Under the pieces are notes generated by a model. It was given only the letters and a program-made list of their open reading frames with translations. It had not been told where the DNA came from and made no database searches. A program made the translations under genes and the position numbers. A DNA stretch of 38,820 nucleotides, taken from positions 1 to 38,820 of the forward strand of contig NZ_JAHBBE010000024.1 of NCBI RefSeq assembly GCF_019331805.1, written 5' to 3'. Below are positions 24,343 through 32,508 of this stretch, in pieces. This stretch comes from Bifidobacterium pongonis. GTDB lineage: Bacteria; Actinomycetota; Actinomycetes; Actinomycetales; Bifidobacteriaceae. Numbering within the stretch: position 1 is the stretch's first letter; every line of letters starts with the position of its first letter.

Positions 24343-25941
24343 ATGGCTCAGCAGTCTGAAGCTTCAATCCCCAGGGCCGGGAAGCGCAAGTGGGGGTATG
24401 ATCCCGATCAGGTGGATGAGTTTCTGGAACATGCGCATGCGCTGTACGACGAGGATGGCGTGCAGTTGACGCAGCGCGACATTCAAAACGTCTCCTTCGA
24501 TCTGACCCGCGGCGGCTATGTCATCGCGCAGGTCGACGCCACGCTGGCGCGACTGGAACGTGCCGTGGTCGACAAGCAGACCGCCTGCGAGATCTCCCAG
24601 CATGGTCGCGTCGCCTGGAAGGCGCAGACCGAGGATCTGTACCATGATGTCGCCCGCCATGTCGGGCGTGCGGTCGGCGAGCGTTTCAGCTCCGGCAAGC
24701 CGCATGTGCCGTCCTACGACCGCAAGCAGGTCGACAAGCTGGCCGATAGGGTCATCGACAAGTGCGCCGCGGAACTCGGCATCGACGGCATCTCCAAGAG
24801 CGATATCAAGGGGTACGACAAGATCACCGCCGAATCGGTGGCCAATTCCGTGTTCACCCAGCGCAAGGGCAAGCGCGGGTATGACGAACGCCAGGTCGAC
24901 TATTTCCTGAACTCGTGCGTACAACTGCTGAGCCGCATCGAGTCCTACGCCCGCATTTCCGACCGTATCGCGCCCGGTGAAGGCGACGGTATCGCGGTTC
25001 CCGGCGTGGCTGTCGTCGCGCCGTCCGCTCCGGGCAACGGCAACGAGCCGCTGATCTCCAAGGATGCCGAATTCCAGTCCGCGGTCAGCGAATCGCTGCA
25101 CGCGCCGAGCTTCGAACCGGCCGCCGCTGCGGCAGCCGGTGCCGCCGGCAGTGAGAGCTTCAACGCGGTCAGCCAGGCCGAGCAGAGCCTGTTCGGGCAG
25201 ACCTCCGCATCCGCGACCGAAACGCCTGCCACGGACGCCGCGCCGAGCATCTTCCCGCCGCAGCCTTCCGCCGATTCCGCCTCCACGCTTCCCCCGTCCT
25301 TCGCGGTGCCGCAGTATGACGCTCCGGCATCCGCCGAACAGCCCGCCATCGAACAGCAGGATTCCGCCGAACAGTCCGCTCCGGCGGCCGCTCCGCTGTT
25401 CACCCCCGAAGCGCCCGCGACGTTCCAGCCGGCGGCAACCCAGAGCGAAGCCGTCAAGTCCATCTTCGGCGATCATGCCGTCGACTTCCAGCACCTCGAC
25501 GACGCACAGTCCGAAGCCGCTCCGGCACCCGCTTCCGCACAGCCGGCCGCTCCGGAACCGCAGTCGACCTTCCAGCCGCAGGCATCCTACGTCTCCGAAG
25601 ACGCCATGTTCGCGCCGCCCCAGCCGGCCGCCGAACAGCATGAAGCGCCCGCAGAGAAAGCCAGCCCCACCCTGGCGTCCCTCGCGCACATGGCCGAGGT
25701 CTCCCAGGAGCTGCCGAAGATCGAAGAGAAGAGCTTCGTGCCCAAGGTTCCGAGCCTCGACGCGCCCAGCCCGTTCGCATCCACCGCGTTCCCGACCTTC
25801 AAGCCGGTGAACCCGGATGATGCGCAGGAAAACAACACCAATGGCGAAGGCGACGGCGTGAAGTTCGACTTCAGCTTCCCCGGAGTCGAAATCCCCGACC
25901 TGTCGTTCCCCACATTCGACGACGAAAAGAAAGAGCAGTGA
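24343..25941 (+). CDS. DivIVA-domain (DivI1A repeat) protein with Ala/Pro/Gln-rich tail
   Basis: A 532-residue cytoplasmic protein. The DivI1A-type motif, an aromatic-rich 'GYDxxQVDxFL' segment, occurs at residues 17-36 (WGYDPDQVDEFLEHAHALYD) and 179-196 (GYDERQVDYFLNSCVQLL). Related segments lie at 51-72 (SFDLTRGGYVIAQVDATLA) and 125-141. Residues after about 210 are low complexity (Ala/Pro/Gln/Ser), probably disordered. Such proteins bind curved polar or septal membrane, or help organise the wall. The SD aggaggtcggtagact is strong. The stop overlaps the dxr GTG by 4 bp, tying it to isoprenoid synthesis in one transcript. Confidence 0.82.
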   Translation: MAQQSEASIPRAGKRKWGYDPDQVDEFLEHAHALYDEDGVQLTQRDIQNVSFDLTRGGYVIAQVDATLARLERAVVDKQTACEISQHGRVAWKAQTEDLYHDVARHVGRAVGERFSSGKPHVPSYDRKQVDKLADRVIDKCAAELGIDGISKSDIKGYDKITAESVANSVFTQRKGKRGYDERQVDYFLNSCVQLLSRIESYARISDRIAPGEGDGIAVPGVAVVAPSAPGNGNEPLISKDAEFQSAVSESLHAPSFEPAAAAAAGAAGSESFNAVSQAEQSLFGQTSASATETPATDAAPSIFPPQPSADSASTLPPSFAVPQYDAPASAEQPAIEQQDSAEQSAPAAAPLFTPEAPATFQPAATQSEAVKSIFGDHAVDFQHLDDAQSEAAPAPASAQPAAPEPQSTFQPQASYVSEDAMFAPPQPAAEQHEAPAEKASPTLASLAHMAEVSQELPKIEEKSFVPKVPSLDAPSPFASTAFPTFKPVNPDDAQENNTNGEGDGVKFDFSFPGVEIPDLSFPTFDDEKKEQ

Positions 25942-27125
25942 TTCACAGCAATACCGTTGTCGTCCTCGGGTCCACCGGTTCCATCGGCACCCAGGGGCTT
26001 GACGTTATTTCCAGACATCCGGAACGTTTCACCGTCACAGGGCTTGCAGCCGGGGGAGCGCACGTCGAATTGCTCGCCCAGCAGGCGGCACGATTCCACG
26101 TTCCTCTGGTGGCGGTGTTCGACGAACGCGCGGCCAAGCCATTGCGCGAGGCGCTTGATCAGGCCGGTGCCACCGGTACGCAGATCCAGGCCGGCCCCGA
26201 CGCGGTGATCGGATTGGCCGGTTCCGGCGCCGACGTGGTGCTCAACGGCATCACCGGCTCCATCGGTCTGGAACCCTCCATCGCCGCATTGCAGGCAGGC
26301 TCCCAGCTTGCCCTCGCCAACAAGGAATCCGTGGTGGCCGGCGGTCACCTGCTGTTCGACGCGCAGATCCGCAGCAAGCAGATCAACCCCGTCGACTCCG
26401 AACATTCCGCGATCTGGCAGTCGCTGCGCTCCGGCACGCACGCCGAAGTCGCCCGGCTCGTCGTCACCGCGTCCGGCGGCCCGTTCCGCGGCTGGAAACG
26501 CGAACAGATGACCGGTATCACGCCCGAACAGGCGTTGAACCATCCGACCTGGCATATGGGGCCGGTCGTCACCATCAATTCGTCCACGCTGATGAACAAG
26601 GGACTGGAAGTCATCGAGGCGAGCCGCCTGTTCGACATTCCGCCCGAACGCATCGCGGTGACCGTCCACCCGCAATCCATCGTGCATTCCATGGTGGAAT
26701 TCGTGGATGGCGCCACCATCAGCCAGGCATCCCCGCCCGACATGCGCCTGCCCATCGCGCTCGGCCTGTCCGCGCCCGACCGCCTCGATAACGTCGCGGC
26801 CGCCTGCGATTGGACCAAGGCCGCGCAGTGGACCTTCGAACCGTTGGATGACGAGGCATTCCCCGCGGTTTCGCTCGCACGCCACTGCCTCGCGGCATCC
26901 GAAAAGCATACCGCCGTGCTGAACGCGGCGAACGAACAGGCCGTGCACGCCTTCCTCGACCATCGCCTGCCGTATCTGGGCATTGTGGACACGGTCAAAG
27001 CCGTGCTCGACGACATGGACACCGAACTGCGTGGCGCCCCGAAGTTCGAGGACGTGGAGGAAATGGGCCAAGTCGAGCTTGAAGCCCGCCGTCGCGCCGA
27101 TGATTTGATAAACCGTCAACAGTGA
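25938..27125 (+). CDS. dxr: 1-deoxy-D-xylulose 5-phosphate reductoisomerase
   Basis: A 395-residue enzyme of the non-mevalonate pathway converting DXP to methylerythritol phosphate with NADPH. The nucleotide motif VLGSTGSIGTQGLDV, ALANKESVVAGGHLL and the metal/substrate motif NPVDSEHSAIWQ are intact, as is HPTWHMGPVVTINSSTLMNK (given as the span near residues 196-215). It starts at GTG 25938 and overlaps the upstream stop by 4 bp. It is followed by ispG after 83 bp, so two MEP pathway steps are clustered. Confidence 0.95.
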   Translation: MIHSNTVVVLGSTGSIGTQGLDVISRHPERFTVTGLAAGGAHVELLAQQAARFHVPLVAVFDERAAKPLREALDQAGATGTQIQAGPDAVIGLAGSGADVVLNGITGSIGLEPSIAALQAGSQLALANKESVVAGGHLLFDAQIRSKQINPVDSEHSAIWQSLRSGTHAEVARLVVTASGGPFRGWKREQMTGITPEQALNHPTWHMGPVVTINSSTLMNKGLEVIEASRLFDIPPERIAVTVHPQSIVHSMVEFVDGATISQASPPDMRLPIALGLSAPDRLDNVAAACDWTKAAQWTFEPLDDEAFPAVSLARHCLAASEKHTAVLNAANEQAVHAFLDHRLPYLGIVDTVKAVLDDMDTELRGAPKFEDVEEMGQVELEARRRADDLINRQQ

Positions 27126-27208
27126 CCCATGCGTGAGTGACCCATGCGCGCGGCAGGCCGTGCGCATGGAATTGTTCGACAGTGCAAGAATTGCGAGTAT
27201 TGAAACCC

Positions 27209-28411
27209 ATGGCAGAAACCGAAAAGCCGTTCCGCCCGACCGGCGACCCCGTCGCCCTGACCAGTGAAAGCCCGTTGCATCCGCGCCGCAAGTCCCGCCG
27301 CATCATGGTGGGACCGGTGCCGGTCGGCGGCGGTGCCCCCATCTCCGTGCAGTCCATGACCAATACGGTCACCGCGGACGTGCCCGCGACCCTGCGCCAG
27401 ATCGCCGAACTGACCGCTGCCGGATGCGATATCGTGCGCGTCGCCGTGCCCAGTCAGGACGATGCCGACGCATTGCCCGAAATCTGCGCGAAATCGCCTA
27501 TTCCGGTGATCGCGGATATTCATTTCCAAAGCAAGTACGTGTTCCAGGCGATCGACGCGGGGTGCGCCGCGGTGCGCGTGAACCCCGGCAACATCCGCAA
27601 GTTCGACGAGGTCGGCCCTTCGATCTGCAAGGCCGCGACCGACGCGGGCATCTCGCTGCGCATCGGCGTGAACGCCGGTTCGCTCGACAAGGAGCTGTAC
27701 GCCAAATACGGCGGCCCCACCCCCGAAGCGCTGGTCGCCTCCGCGCTCAAGGAAGCGCACATGTTCGAGGACGTGGGATTCAAGGATTTCAAGATCTCCG
27801 TGAAACACCATGACGTGATCACCATGGTGGAAACCTACCGTCTGCTCGCCTCCAAGGGCGACTGGCCGCTGCATCTCGGCGTGACCGAGGCAGGCCCGGC
27901 ATGGCAGGGAACCATCAAATCCTGCCTCGCGTTCGGTGCGCTGCTCGCCGAAGGCATCGGCGACACGATCCGAGTCTCGCTGTCCGCGCCGCCCGTCGAA
28001 GAGGTGAAGGTCGGCTGCAAGCTACTCGAATACATGGGGTTGAGACCGCGCAAGTTCGACATCATCTCCTGCCCGAGCTGCGGGCGTGCGCAGGTCGACG
28101 TGATCCAGCTCGCCTCCGCCGTGACCGAAGGATTGAAGGATGTGACCGCGCCGATCCGCGTGGCGGTGATGGGTTGCATCGTGAACGGGCCGGGCGAGGC
28201 GCGCGAAGCCGATCTTGGCGTGGCCTCCGGCAACGGCAAGGGGCAGATCTTCATCAAGGGCAAGGTGATTCAGACCGTGCCCGAGGATCAGATCGTCGAA
28301 ACGCTGCTGACCAAGGCGCAGGAGATCGCCGCGCAGATGGAAGCGGACGGTCAGGTGCCGGCCAATTCCACCGGTCCGGTCGTGGTTCCCGTGCAGAACC
28401 CCGGCTGCTGA
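27209..28411 (+). CDS. ispG: 4-hydroxy-3-methylbut-2-enyl diphosphate synthase (HMBPP synthase)
   Basis: A 400-residue [4Fe-4S] enzyme making HMBPP from MEcPP. The start is set by the family N-terminus before [46 protein letters not shown] and the cluster cysteines in [11 protein letters not shown] and [11 protein letters not shown] are all present. Upstream, the 12-mer gtgacccatgcg occurs twice in tandem (about 27123-27149). A GC hairpin terminates the dxr-ispG unit 38 bp after the stop. Electrons would come from ferredoxin or flavodoxin, neither encoded here. Confidence 0.96.
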   Translation: MAETEKPFRPTGDPVALTSESPLHPRRKSRRIMVGPVPVGGGAPISVQSMTNTVTADVPATLRQIAELTAAGCDIVRVAVPSQDDADALPEICAKSPIPVIADIHFQSKYVFQAIDAGCAAVRVNPGNIRKFDEVGPSICKAATDAGISLRIGVNAGSLDKELYAKYGGPTPEALVASALKEAHMFEDVGFKDFKISVKHHDVITMVETYRLLASKGDWPLHLGVTEAGPAWQGTIKSCLAFGALLAEGIGDTIRVSLSAPPVEEVKVGCKLLEYMGLRPRKFDIISCPSCGRAQVDVIQLASAVTEGLKDVTAPIRVAVMGCIVNGPGEAREADLGVASGNGKGQIFIKGKVIQTVPEDQIVETLLTKAQEIAAQMEADGQVPANSTGPVVVPVQNPGC

Positions 28412-28449
28412 TCGCCGGTTACTGATCGCAGTAAATCGAATACCGTAAA

Positions 28450-28491
28450 GACGGCCCCGCCCAGTGCTATCGATCGCAGGACGGGGCCGTC
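28450..28491 (+). terminator. Hairpin terminator after ispG
   Basis: A perfect 10-bp stem gacggccccg (28450-28459) with cggggccgtc (28482-28491) and a 22-nt loop. No T run. Confidence 0.65.
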
Positions 28492-28599
28492 GGCGTATCG
28501 CCCGACTGGCAGGCAAGACGAACGGCCGGTGGCGCCCACGGGGAATCCGGCATTCCGCTTGGCTTTCCCGGCATCCGGCGCCAGGTTGGCGGGACTCCC

Positions 28600-28605
28600 T
28601 ACAAT
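28600..28605 (+). promoter_or_regulatory. -10 box at the membrane hydrolase gene
   Basis: TACAAT overlaps the ATG at 28604 and ends 7 nt before an in-frame GTG at 28613, suggesting that the true, leaderless start is the GTG. Confidence 0.45.
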
Positions 28606-30382
28606 GAAACCTGTGTTGAACAACGGTGAAGTAGCAGACGAACGTTCCCAGGCATGGCCGGTATGGCGCCGACTCGCCGTCGGCCTGCCGATCTTCATCG
28701 TGATGATGGGTCTGCTCATCGGCATATCCAGCCTCACCACCGTGCCGTGGAACAACAATCCGACCGGTCAGACCATCGCCACCCTCGCCAACGATACCGC
28801 AGTCACTTTCGCCTCCGCCAACGGGGGCACCGCCGACCTGTCCGAACCCGGCGACTATCAGGTCCGCGAGCGCGCGGTCAGCATCACCGTCGACCGTGAC
28901 GGCAATCAGGTGGGCAAGGCGCGGAATGTGGCTGTCGACGAGGCTTCGGACAGTACGTGGGATGTGAGCGGCAAAGGCGACCAGTGCACGCAGTCCATTA
29001 CCGTGCTGATCCGCGAACCGGTCGGCGCCACCGGCAAACGCCCCGGCGTGGTGTTCATGCATGGCGCGGGATTCGGCACCGCATACAATTCCTTCGGCGA
29101 TGTCGCGGCGACGCTCGCATCGGCCGGTCTCGTCACCGCGGTGATCGACAAGCCCGTATGGGACACCACGGACGTGAACCGCGACTACCCGGCGTCCGCC
29201 CGCGTCTACGACGATACGATCAACCTGCTGCGCGGCTTCGACAACGTGGATAACGCCAAGGTCGGCATCTACGCCACTTCGGAATCCACATGGATCTCCC
29301 AATACCTGCTCAAAAGCGACCCTGACGTCGCCTTCCAAGTGCTGCTCAGCCCCATGGTGTTCTCGCCGCGCGAATCGTTGGGCTTCTTCGTGTCGCAGGA
29401 TTTCGCGCTCGCCGGGGCGAACGAAGGCTACCAGTCGATCGTGCGCCGCGTGTTCAGCGCCGACACCGCCATGCTCGGCTTGGATAATTTCGATCTCGAC
29501 CTGCCCGAATCGTCCGCCTACGCCATTCCCACATTCGTGGCCTACGGTTCCAAGGATGTGATGACCGCCCAAGTGGAGGGCGTGAAACGCATCTTCTCCA
29601 AGGCGCGCGAATCCGGCAACCGCGATGTGACCGTGCGCAGCTACCCGGTGGCCAACCACGTGCTCAGGCTCGGCGACGAGGCGCAAACGGGCACGCTGCT
29701 CGCCGACGAATACGTCACCGATATGACCGCGTGGGTGGAGGGCACCGTGCAAGGCCTGAAGCAGACGAGCGAACGGGTGGCCGGCAGTTCGATCTTCCAA
29801 TCCATCGCCGTGCCGCGGGAGCTGCAGCCGCGACGCACCGGAACCGTGTATGGCATTGTGCTGCATGCCAGCGTGCTGCTTCTGCTCGTCGCCACGGGCA
29901 TCGTGTGGCTGATCGCCTTGGTGCGTTGGATTCGCGGGCGCAGCCGGGGTGTCAGGCATCCGTTGGGGTTCGCCCATGGGCTTGACAACGTGCTCGTCGT
30001 GTTGACCCTGACCACGTTCGCGACGCTGCTGCTGTTCGTGGCGGGACTGTCCCAGGTGATCATGGCGGTGGTGCATTTGGCGTGGGGTGCGGCACCGACG
30101 AACTCTCCCGGCATGATCCAATGGAGTTGGCCCGTGATCAAGATCGTGTGCGTGCTCGTCGTGTTGGCCTGGTCGCGCGTGTTCACACGCCTCATCGAAG
30201 CCGCCACGCGCCAGGGGGTGCTGCGTTGGCCGTTGCGCGGCGATCCCATCCGCAGAATGGTGCGGGGGGAGGAGCCTGTGATCGCCTCGACCAGATTCGC
30301 GCGCGTGCTGTTCTGGCTCACCGCCGCGACCATGATGTATATCCTGTTCTTCTTCTCCTTCTGGGGGCTGTTCGTGTACTGA
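28604..30382 (+). CDS. Membrane-bound alpha/beta hydrolase
   Basis: A 592-residue protein of unknown function. One membrane helix at about residues 24-46 is followed by an extracytoplasmic alpha/beta hydrolase domain (about 90-390), then about four further helices in the last 190 residues (for example GIVLHASVLLLLVATGIVW). A complete triad is visible: Ser226 in IYATSESTW, Asp318 in AYGSKDVM and His352 in PVANHVLRLG. The oxyanion region is FMHGAGFGTAYN. The nucleophile elbow lacks the final Gly of GxSxG. The start is either ATG 28604 or GTG 28613; a TACAAT box favours the latter. It is flanked by ispG and recO with its own promoter. A lipid, peptide or glycan ester substrate is possible but not shown. 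Confidence 0.75.
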   Translation: MKPVLNNGEVADERSQAWPVWRRLAVGLPIFIVMMGLLIGISSLTTVPWNNNPTGQTIATLANDTAVTFASANGGTADLSEPGDYQVRERAVSITVDRDGNQVGKARNVAVDEASDSTWDVSGKGDQCTQSITVLIREPVGATGKRPGVVFMHGAGFGTAYNSFGDVAATLASAGLVTAVIDKPVWDTTDVNRDYPASARVYDDTINLLRGFDNVDNAKVGIYATSESTWISQYLLKSDPDVAFQVLLSPMVFSPRESLGFFVSQDFALAGANEGYQSIVRRVFSADTAMLGLDNFDLDLPESSAYAIPTFVAYGSKDVMTAQVEGVKRIFSKARESGNRDVTVRSYPVANHVLRLGDEAQTGTLLADEYVTDMTAWVEGTVQGLKQTSERVAGSSIFQSIAVPRELQPRRTGTVYGIVLHASVLLLLVATGIVWLIALVRWIRGRSRGVRHPLGFAHGLDNVLVVLTLTTFATLLLFVAGLSQVIMAVVHLAWGAAPTNSPGMIQWSWPVIKIVCVLVVLAWSRVFTRLIEAATRQGVLRWPLRGDPIRRMVRGEEPVIASTRFARVLFWLTAATMMYILFFFSFWGLFVY

Positions 30383-30393
30383 CGGCGTGCCGT

Positions 30394-30446
30394 GGGCGCG
30401 TTGGGGTGCGTTGGGGCGTGCTGGGTTGCGTCGGGGTTGCGCCGGG
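30394..30446 (+). repeat. Six G-runs at about 10-nt spacing upstream of recO
   Basis: Runs of three or four G start at 30394, 30403, 30413, 30423, 30433 and 30444, embedded in a degenerate 10-bp unit like gcgttggggt. The plus strand could form a G-quadruplex. It lies between the hydrolase stop and the recO start. Confidence 0.7.
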
Positions 30447-30497
30447 TGCGGCCGAAGTATACGAATCTGCATGGAACTGCACGGAAAGGTCGGATTC

Positions 30498-31220
30498 ATG
30501 GCTTTGTACCACGATGAAGGAGTGGTGCTGCGCACCGCCAAACTCGGCGAAGCGGATCGCATCATCACCATGCTCACCCGCGACCACGGCAAGGTCCGCG
30601 CCGTCGCCAAAGGCGTACGCCGCGCCAAATCACGATTCGGCGGACGGCTCGAACCGTTCATGCGCGTCGACGTGCTCATCGCGGAAGGACGCACGCTCGA
30701 CACGATCTCGCAAGCCGAATCCATCTCCGCCTATGCGGGTCCCATCTGCGCCGACTATGATGCGTACGCCGCCGCCAATGTGATCGCCGAAACCGCCGAC
30801 AAACTCGTCAGCGCCGAAAACGAATACGTTCCGGCCCAATACCGGCTGCTGGCGGGGGCGCTCAACGCGCTGGCCAAACACGCGCACGCACCGGCGCTCA
30901 TCGCGGCATCCTACGTGATGCGCGCCCTCGCGCTCGCTGGCTGGACGCCCCGCCTCGCCTCATGCATGGTGTGCGACAACCGTGACGTCACGCATTTCTC
31001 CGTGCCGGACGGCGGCGTGCTGTGCGCCACGCACCACACGCCCGCCTCGGAACCGATCCCGCTTCCTGTCCGCGCCGAACTGGAAGCGCTGGCGGAAGGT
31101 GACTGGCCGGAGCTTGACGTGACCGGCGAGCTTATGCCGCAGACGCGTGCGATCGTCGAGGAATGGGCGGAATACTACCTTGAACGGCCATTGCGCTCCA
31201 TGCGGGTCGCCGGAGCTTGA
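30498..31220 (+). CDS. recO: DNA repair protein RecO
   Basis: A 240-residue recombination mediator that helps load RecA on SSB-coated DNA. The N-terminal OB-fold begins YHDEGVVLRTAKLGEADRI and contains VRAVAKGVRRAKSRFGG. Further on are a Zn-type Cys pair in SCMVCDN and a later C-x-x-H in GVLCATHH. The SD ggaaagg supports ATG 30498. An in-frame ATG at 30471, 7 nt behind TATACG, could give a leaderless form nine residues longer. It is followed by uppS after 69 bp. Confidence 0.92.
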   Translation: MALYHDEGVVLRTAKLGEADRIITMLTRDHGKVRAVAKGVRRAKSRFGGRLEPFMRVDVLIAEGRTLDTISQAESISAYAGPICADYDAYAAANVIAETADKLVSAENEYVPAQYRLLAGALNALAKHAHAPALIAASYVMRALALAGWTPRLASCMVCDNRDVTHFSVPDGGVLCATHHTPASEPIPLPVRAELEALAEGDWPELDVTGELMPQTRAIVEEWAEYYLERPLRSMRVAGA

Positions 31221-31275
31221 CGTGATGCGTGACGTTGCGGGCGGGGCCTTGGCCGTGTTCGTTCCGTCGGGTTGC

Positions 31276-31281
31276 TACATT
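31276..31281 (+). promoter_or_regulatory. -10 box of a leaderless uppS transcript
   Basis: TACATT ends 8 nt before the uppS ATG; no SD in between. Confidence 0.45.
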
Positions 31282-31289
31282 GGGAAACT

Positions 31290-32081
31290 ATGACTTTCGA
31301 AAACGTCGATTACACTTCGTTGAGCGTTCCGGCGGCGCCCTTCTCCGACCCGTCGCGTATCCCCGATTTCCCCAAGAACAAGGTTCCGCGCCACGTGGGC
31401 GTGATCATGGACGGCAACGGCCGGTGGGCGCAGCAGCGCGGAATGATCCGCACCGAAGGGCATCAGGCGGCCGAACCGGTGGTGTTCGACACCATCGCAG
31501 GCGCCATCGAGGCGGGCGTGAGATACCTGTCGCTGTACACGTTCTCCACCGAAAACTGGAAGCGCAGCCCGCAGGAAGTGCGCTTCCTCATGGGCTTCTC
31601 GCGTGACATCATCCACCGCCGCGTGGCGCAGATGGACGAATGGGGCGTGCGCGTGCGCTGGTCCGGCCGCAAGCCGAAACTGTGGAAGTCGGTGATCGAC
31701 GAACTGCAGGCCGCGGAGGAACGCACCAAGAACAATACGACCATCGACGTGGTGTTCTGTCTGAACTACGGTGGTCGCGCCGAAATCGCCGACGCCTGCG
31801 CCGCCATCGCCCGTGAAGTGCGCGACGGCAAGATCTCCGGCGATCGCGTGACCGAGAAGATGGTCGCCGAGCACCTGTACAACCCGGATATTCCCGACTG
31901 CGATTTGGTGATCCGCACTTCCGGCGAACAGCGCACTTCCAACTTCCTGCCATGGGAGGCGGCCTACGCCGAGCTTGATTTCGTGCCCGAACTGTTCCCG
32001 GATTGCGGGCGTGAGGTGCTGTGGCGTTCCATCGACCACTACGTCCACCGCGATCGCAGGTTCGGCGGCGTGAAGAAGTGA
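31290..32081 (+). CDS. uppS: Isoprenyl transferase (undecaprenyl diphosphate synthase type)
   Basis: A 263-residue cis-prenyltransferase extending a farnesyl-type primer with isopentenyl diphosphate to the lipid carrier of cell-wall synthesis. The signature HVGVIMDGNGRWAQQRG with its catalytic Asp, YTFSTENWKRS, FCLNYGGRAEI and DLVIRTSGEQRTSNFLPW are complete. ATG 31290 is chosen because it directly follows a TACATT box. Actinobacteria often have two paralogues of different chain length, so the exact product length is not certain. It receives IPP from the MEP pathway, two steps of which are encoded upstream. Confidence 0.93.
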   Translation: MTFENVDYTSLSVPAAPFSDPSRIPDFPKNKVPRHVGVIMDGNGRWAQQRGMIRTEGHQAAEPVVFDTIAGAIEAGVRYLSLYTFSTENWKRSPQEVRFLMGFSRDIIHRRVAQMDEWGVRVRWSGRKPKLWKSVIDELQAAEERTKNNTTIDVVFCLNYGGRAEIADACAAIAREVRDGKISGDRVTEKMVAEHLYNPDIPDCDLVIRTSGEQRTSNFLPWEAAYAELDFVPELFPDCGREVLWRSIDHYVHRDRRFGGVKK

Positions 32082-32313
32082 TATGACCTTGCGGGCGGCT
32101 GATGCGTTTCGACGCGTCGCCGCCCGTTGTTGTAGCTGCCCTTATCCGCCCTATCCCTGTACCCCGGTTTCCGGAGATCGGCTACATCCTGTGTCCGCCC
32201 GCACTCATCCACATTCACCTGCATCCCGCCCACATCCGCCCGTATCTCACCCGTATCTCGCCTATCCCTGCCCAATCCGCCCGCACCTATCCGCGCGAAA
32301 TCCGCACATTCGC

Positions 32314-32400
32314 CCCCACTGTGCGGTCCATTCGGACGAAATCAGGCAATTGGCTACCCATTTGGACGAAATCAGCCCCGATTTCGTCCATTTCGACCGC
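32314..32400 (+). repeat. Left 87-bp inverted repeat flanking the AbiEi-like nuclease gene
   Basis: It matches 33498-33584 in inverted orientation. Bases 32314-32343 (30 bp, outer part) are identical to the complement of 33555-33584, and 32363-32400 (38 bp, inner part) to the complement of 33498-33535. The intervening 19 bp differ in sequence but not in length. It contains the palindrome core tggacgaaatc/gatttcgtcca with loop agcccc, itself nested in a larger imperfect palindrome to 32430. Confidence 0.92.
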
Positions 32401-32472
32401 CCAATCACCGATTTCGTCCAAATGAACCGCCCAGCCACGCACCGCATCCGCGCATCCGACCGCCAACGCGAC

Positions 32473-32502
32473 TTGTTTTCGGGCAAGGCGAGCGTTTAGA
32501 CT
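32473..32502 (+). promoter_or_regulatory. Promoter of the AbiEi-like nuclease gene
   Basis: -35 TTGTTT (32473-32478), 18-bp spacer, -10 TAGACT (32497-32502), then 6 nt to the ATG at 32509. No SD, so the mRNA is probably leaderless. This is the best -35/-10 pair in the window. Confidence 0.6.
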
Positions 32503-32508
32503 GCGCAG

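Larger units (their letters stand above)
32082..32508. other. 427-bp intergenic region with pyrimidine-rich tract and palindromes
   Basis: It holds, in order: a hairpin probably ending uppS (cgggcggc 32092-32099 with gccgcccg 32119-32126); a strongly C/T-rich plus strand from about 32137 to 32313 with many degenerate ATCCGCC and TATCCC units; a long palindrome (32323-32430); and a good promoter for the next gene. ORFs crossing it show only low-complexity Pro/His/Ser translations and are not genes. Confidence 0.65.

Noticed and set aside
28022..30724. 900-residue open frame on the minus strand across ispG and the hydrolase
   Set aside because: It is antisense to two well-supported genes, rich in His/Arg/Gly, has no domain motif, and is explained by GC-biased codon use leaving the opposite frame open.
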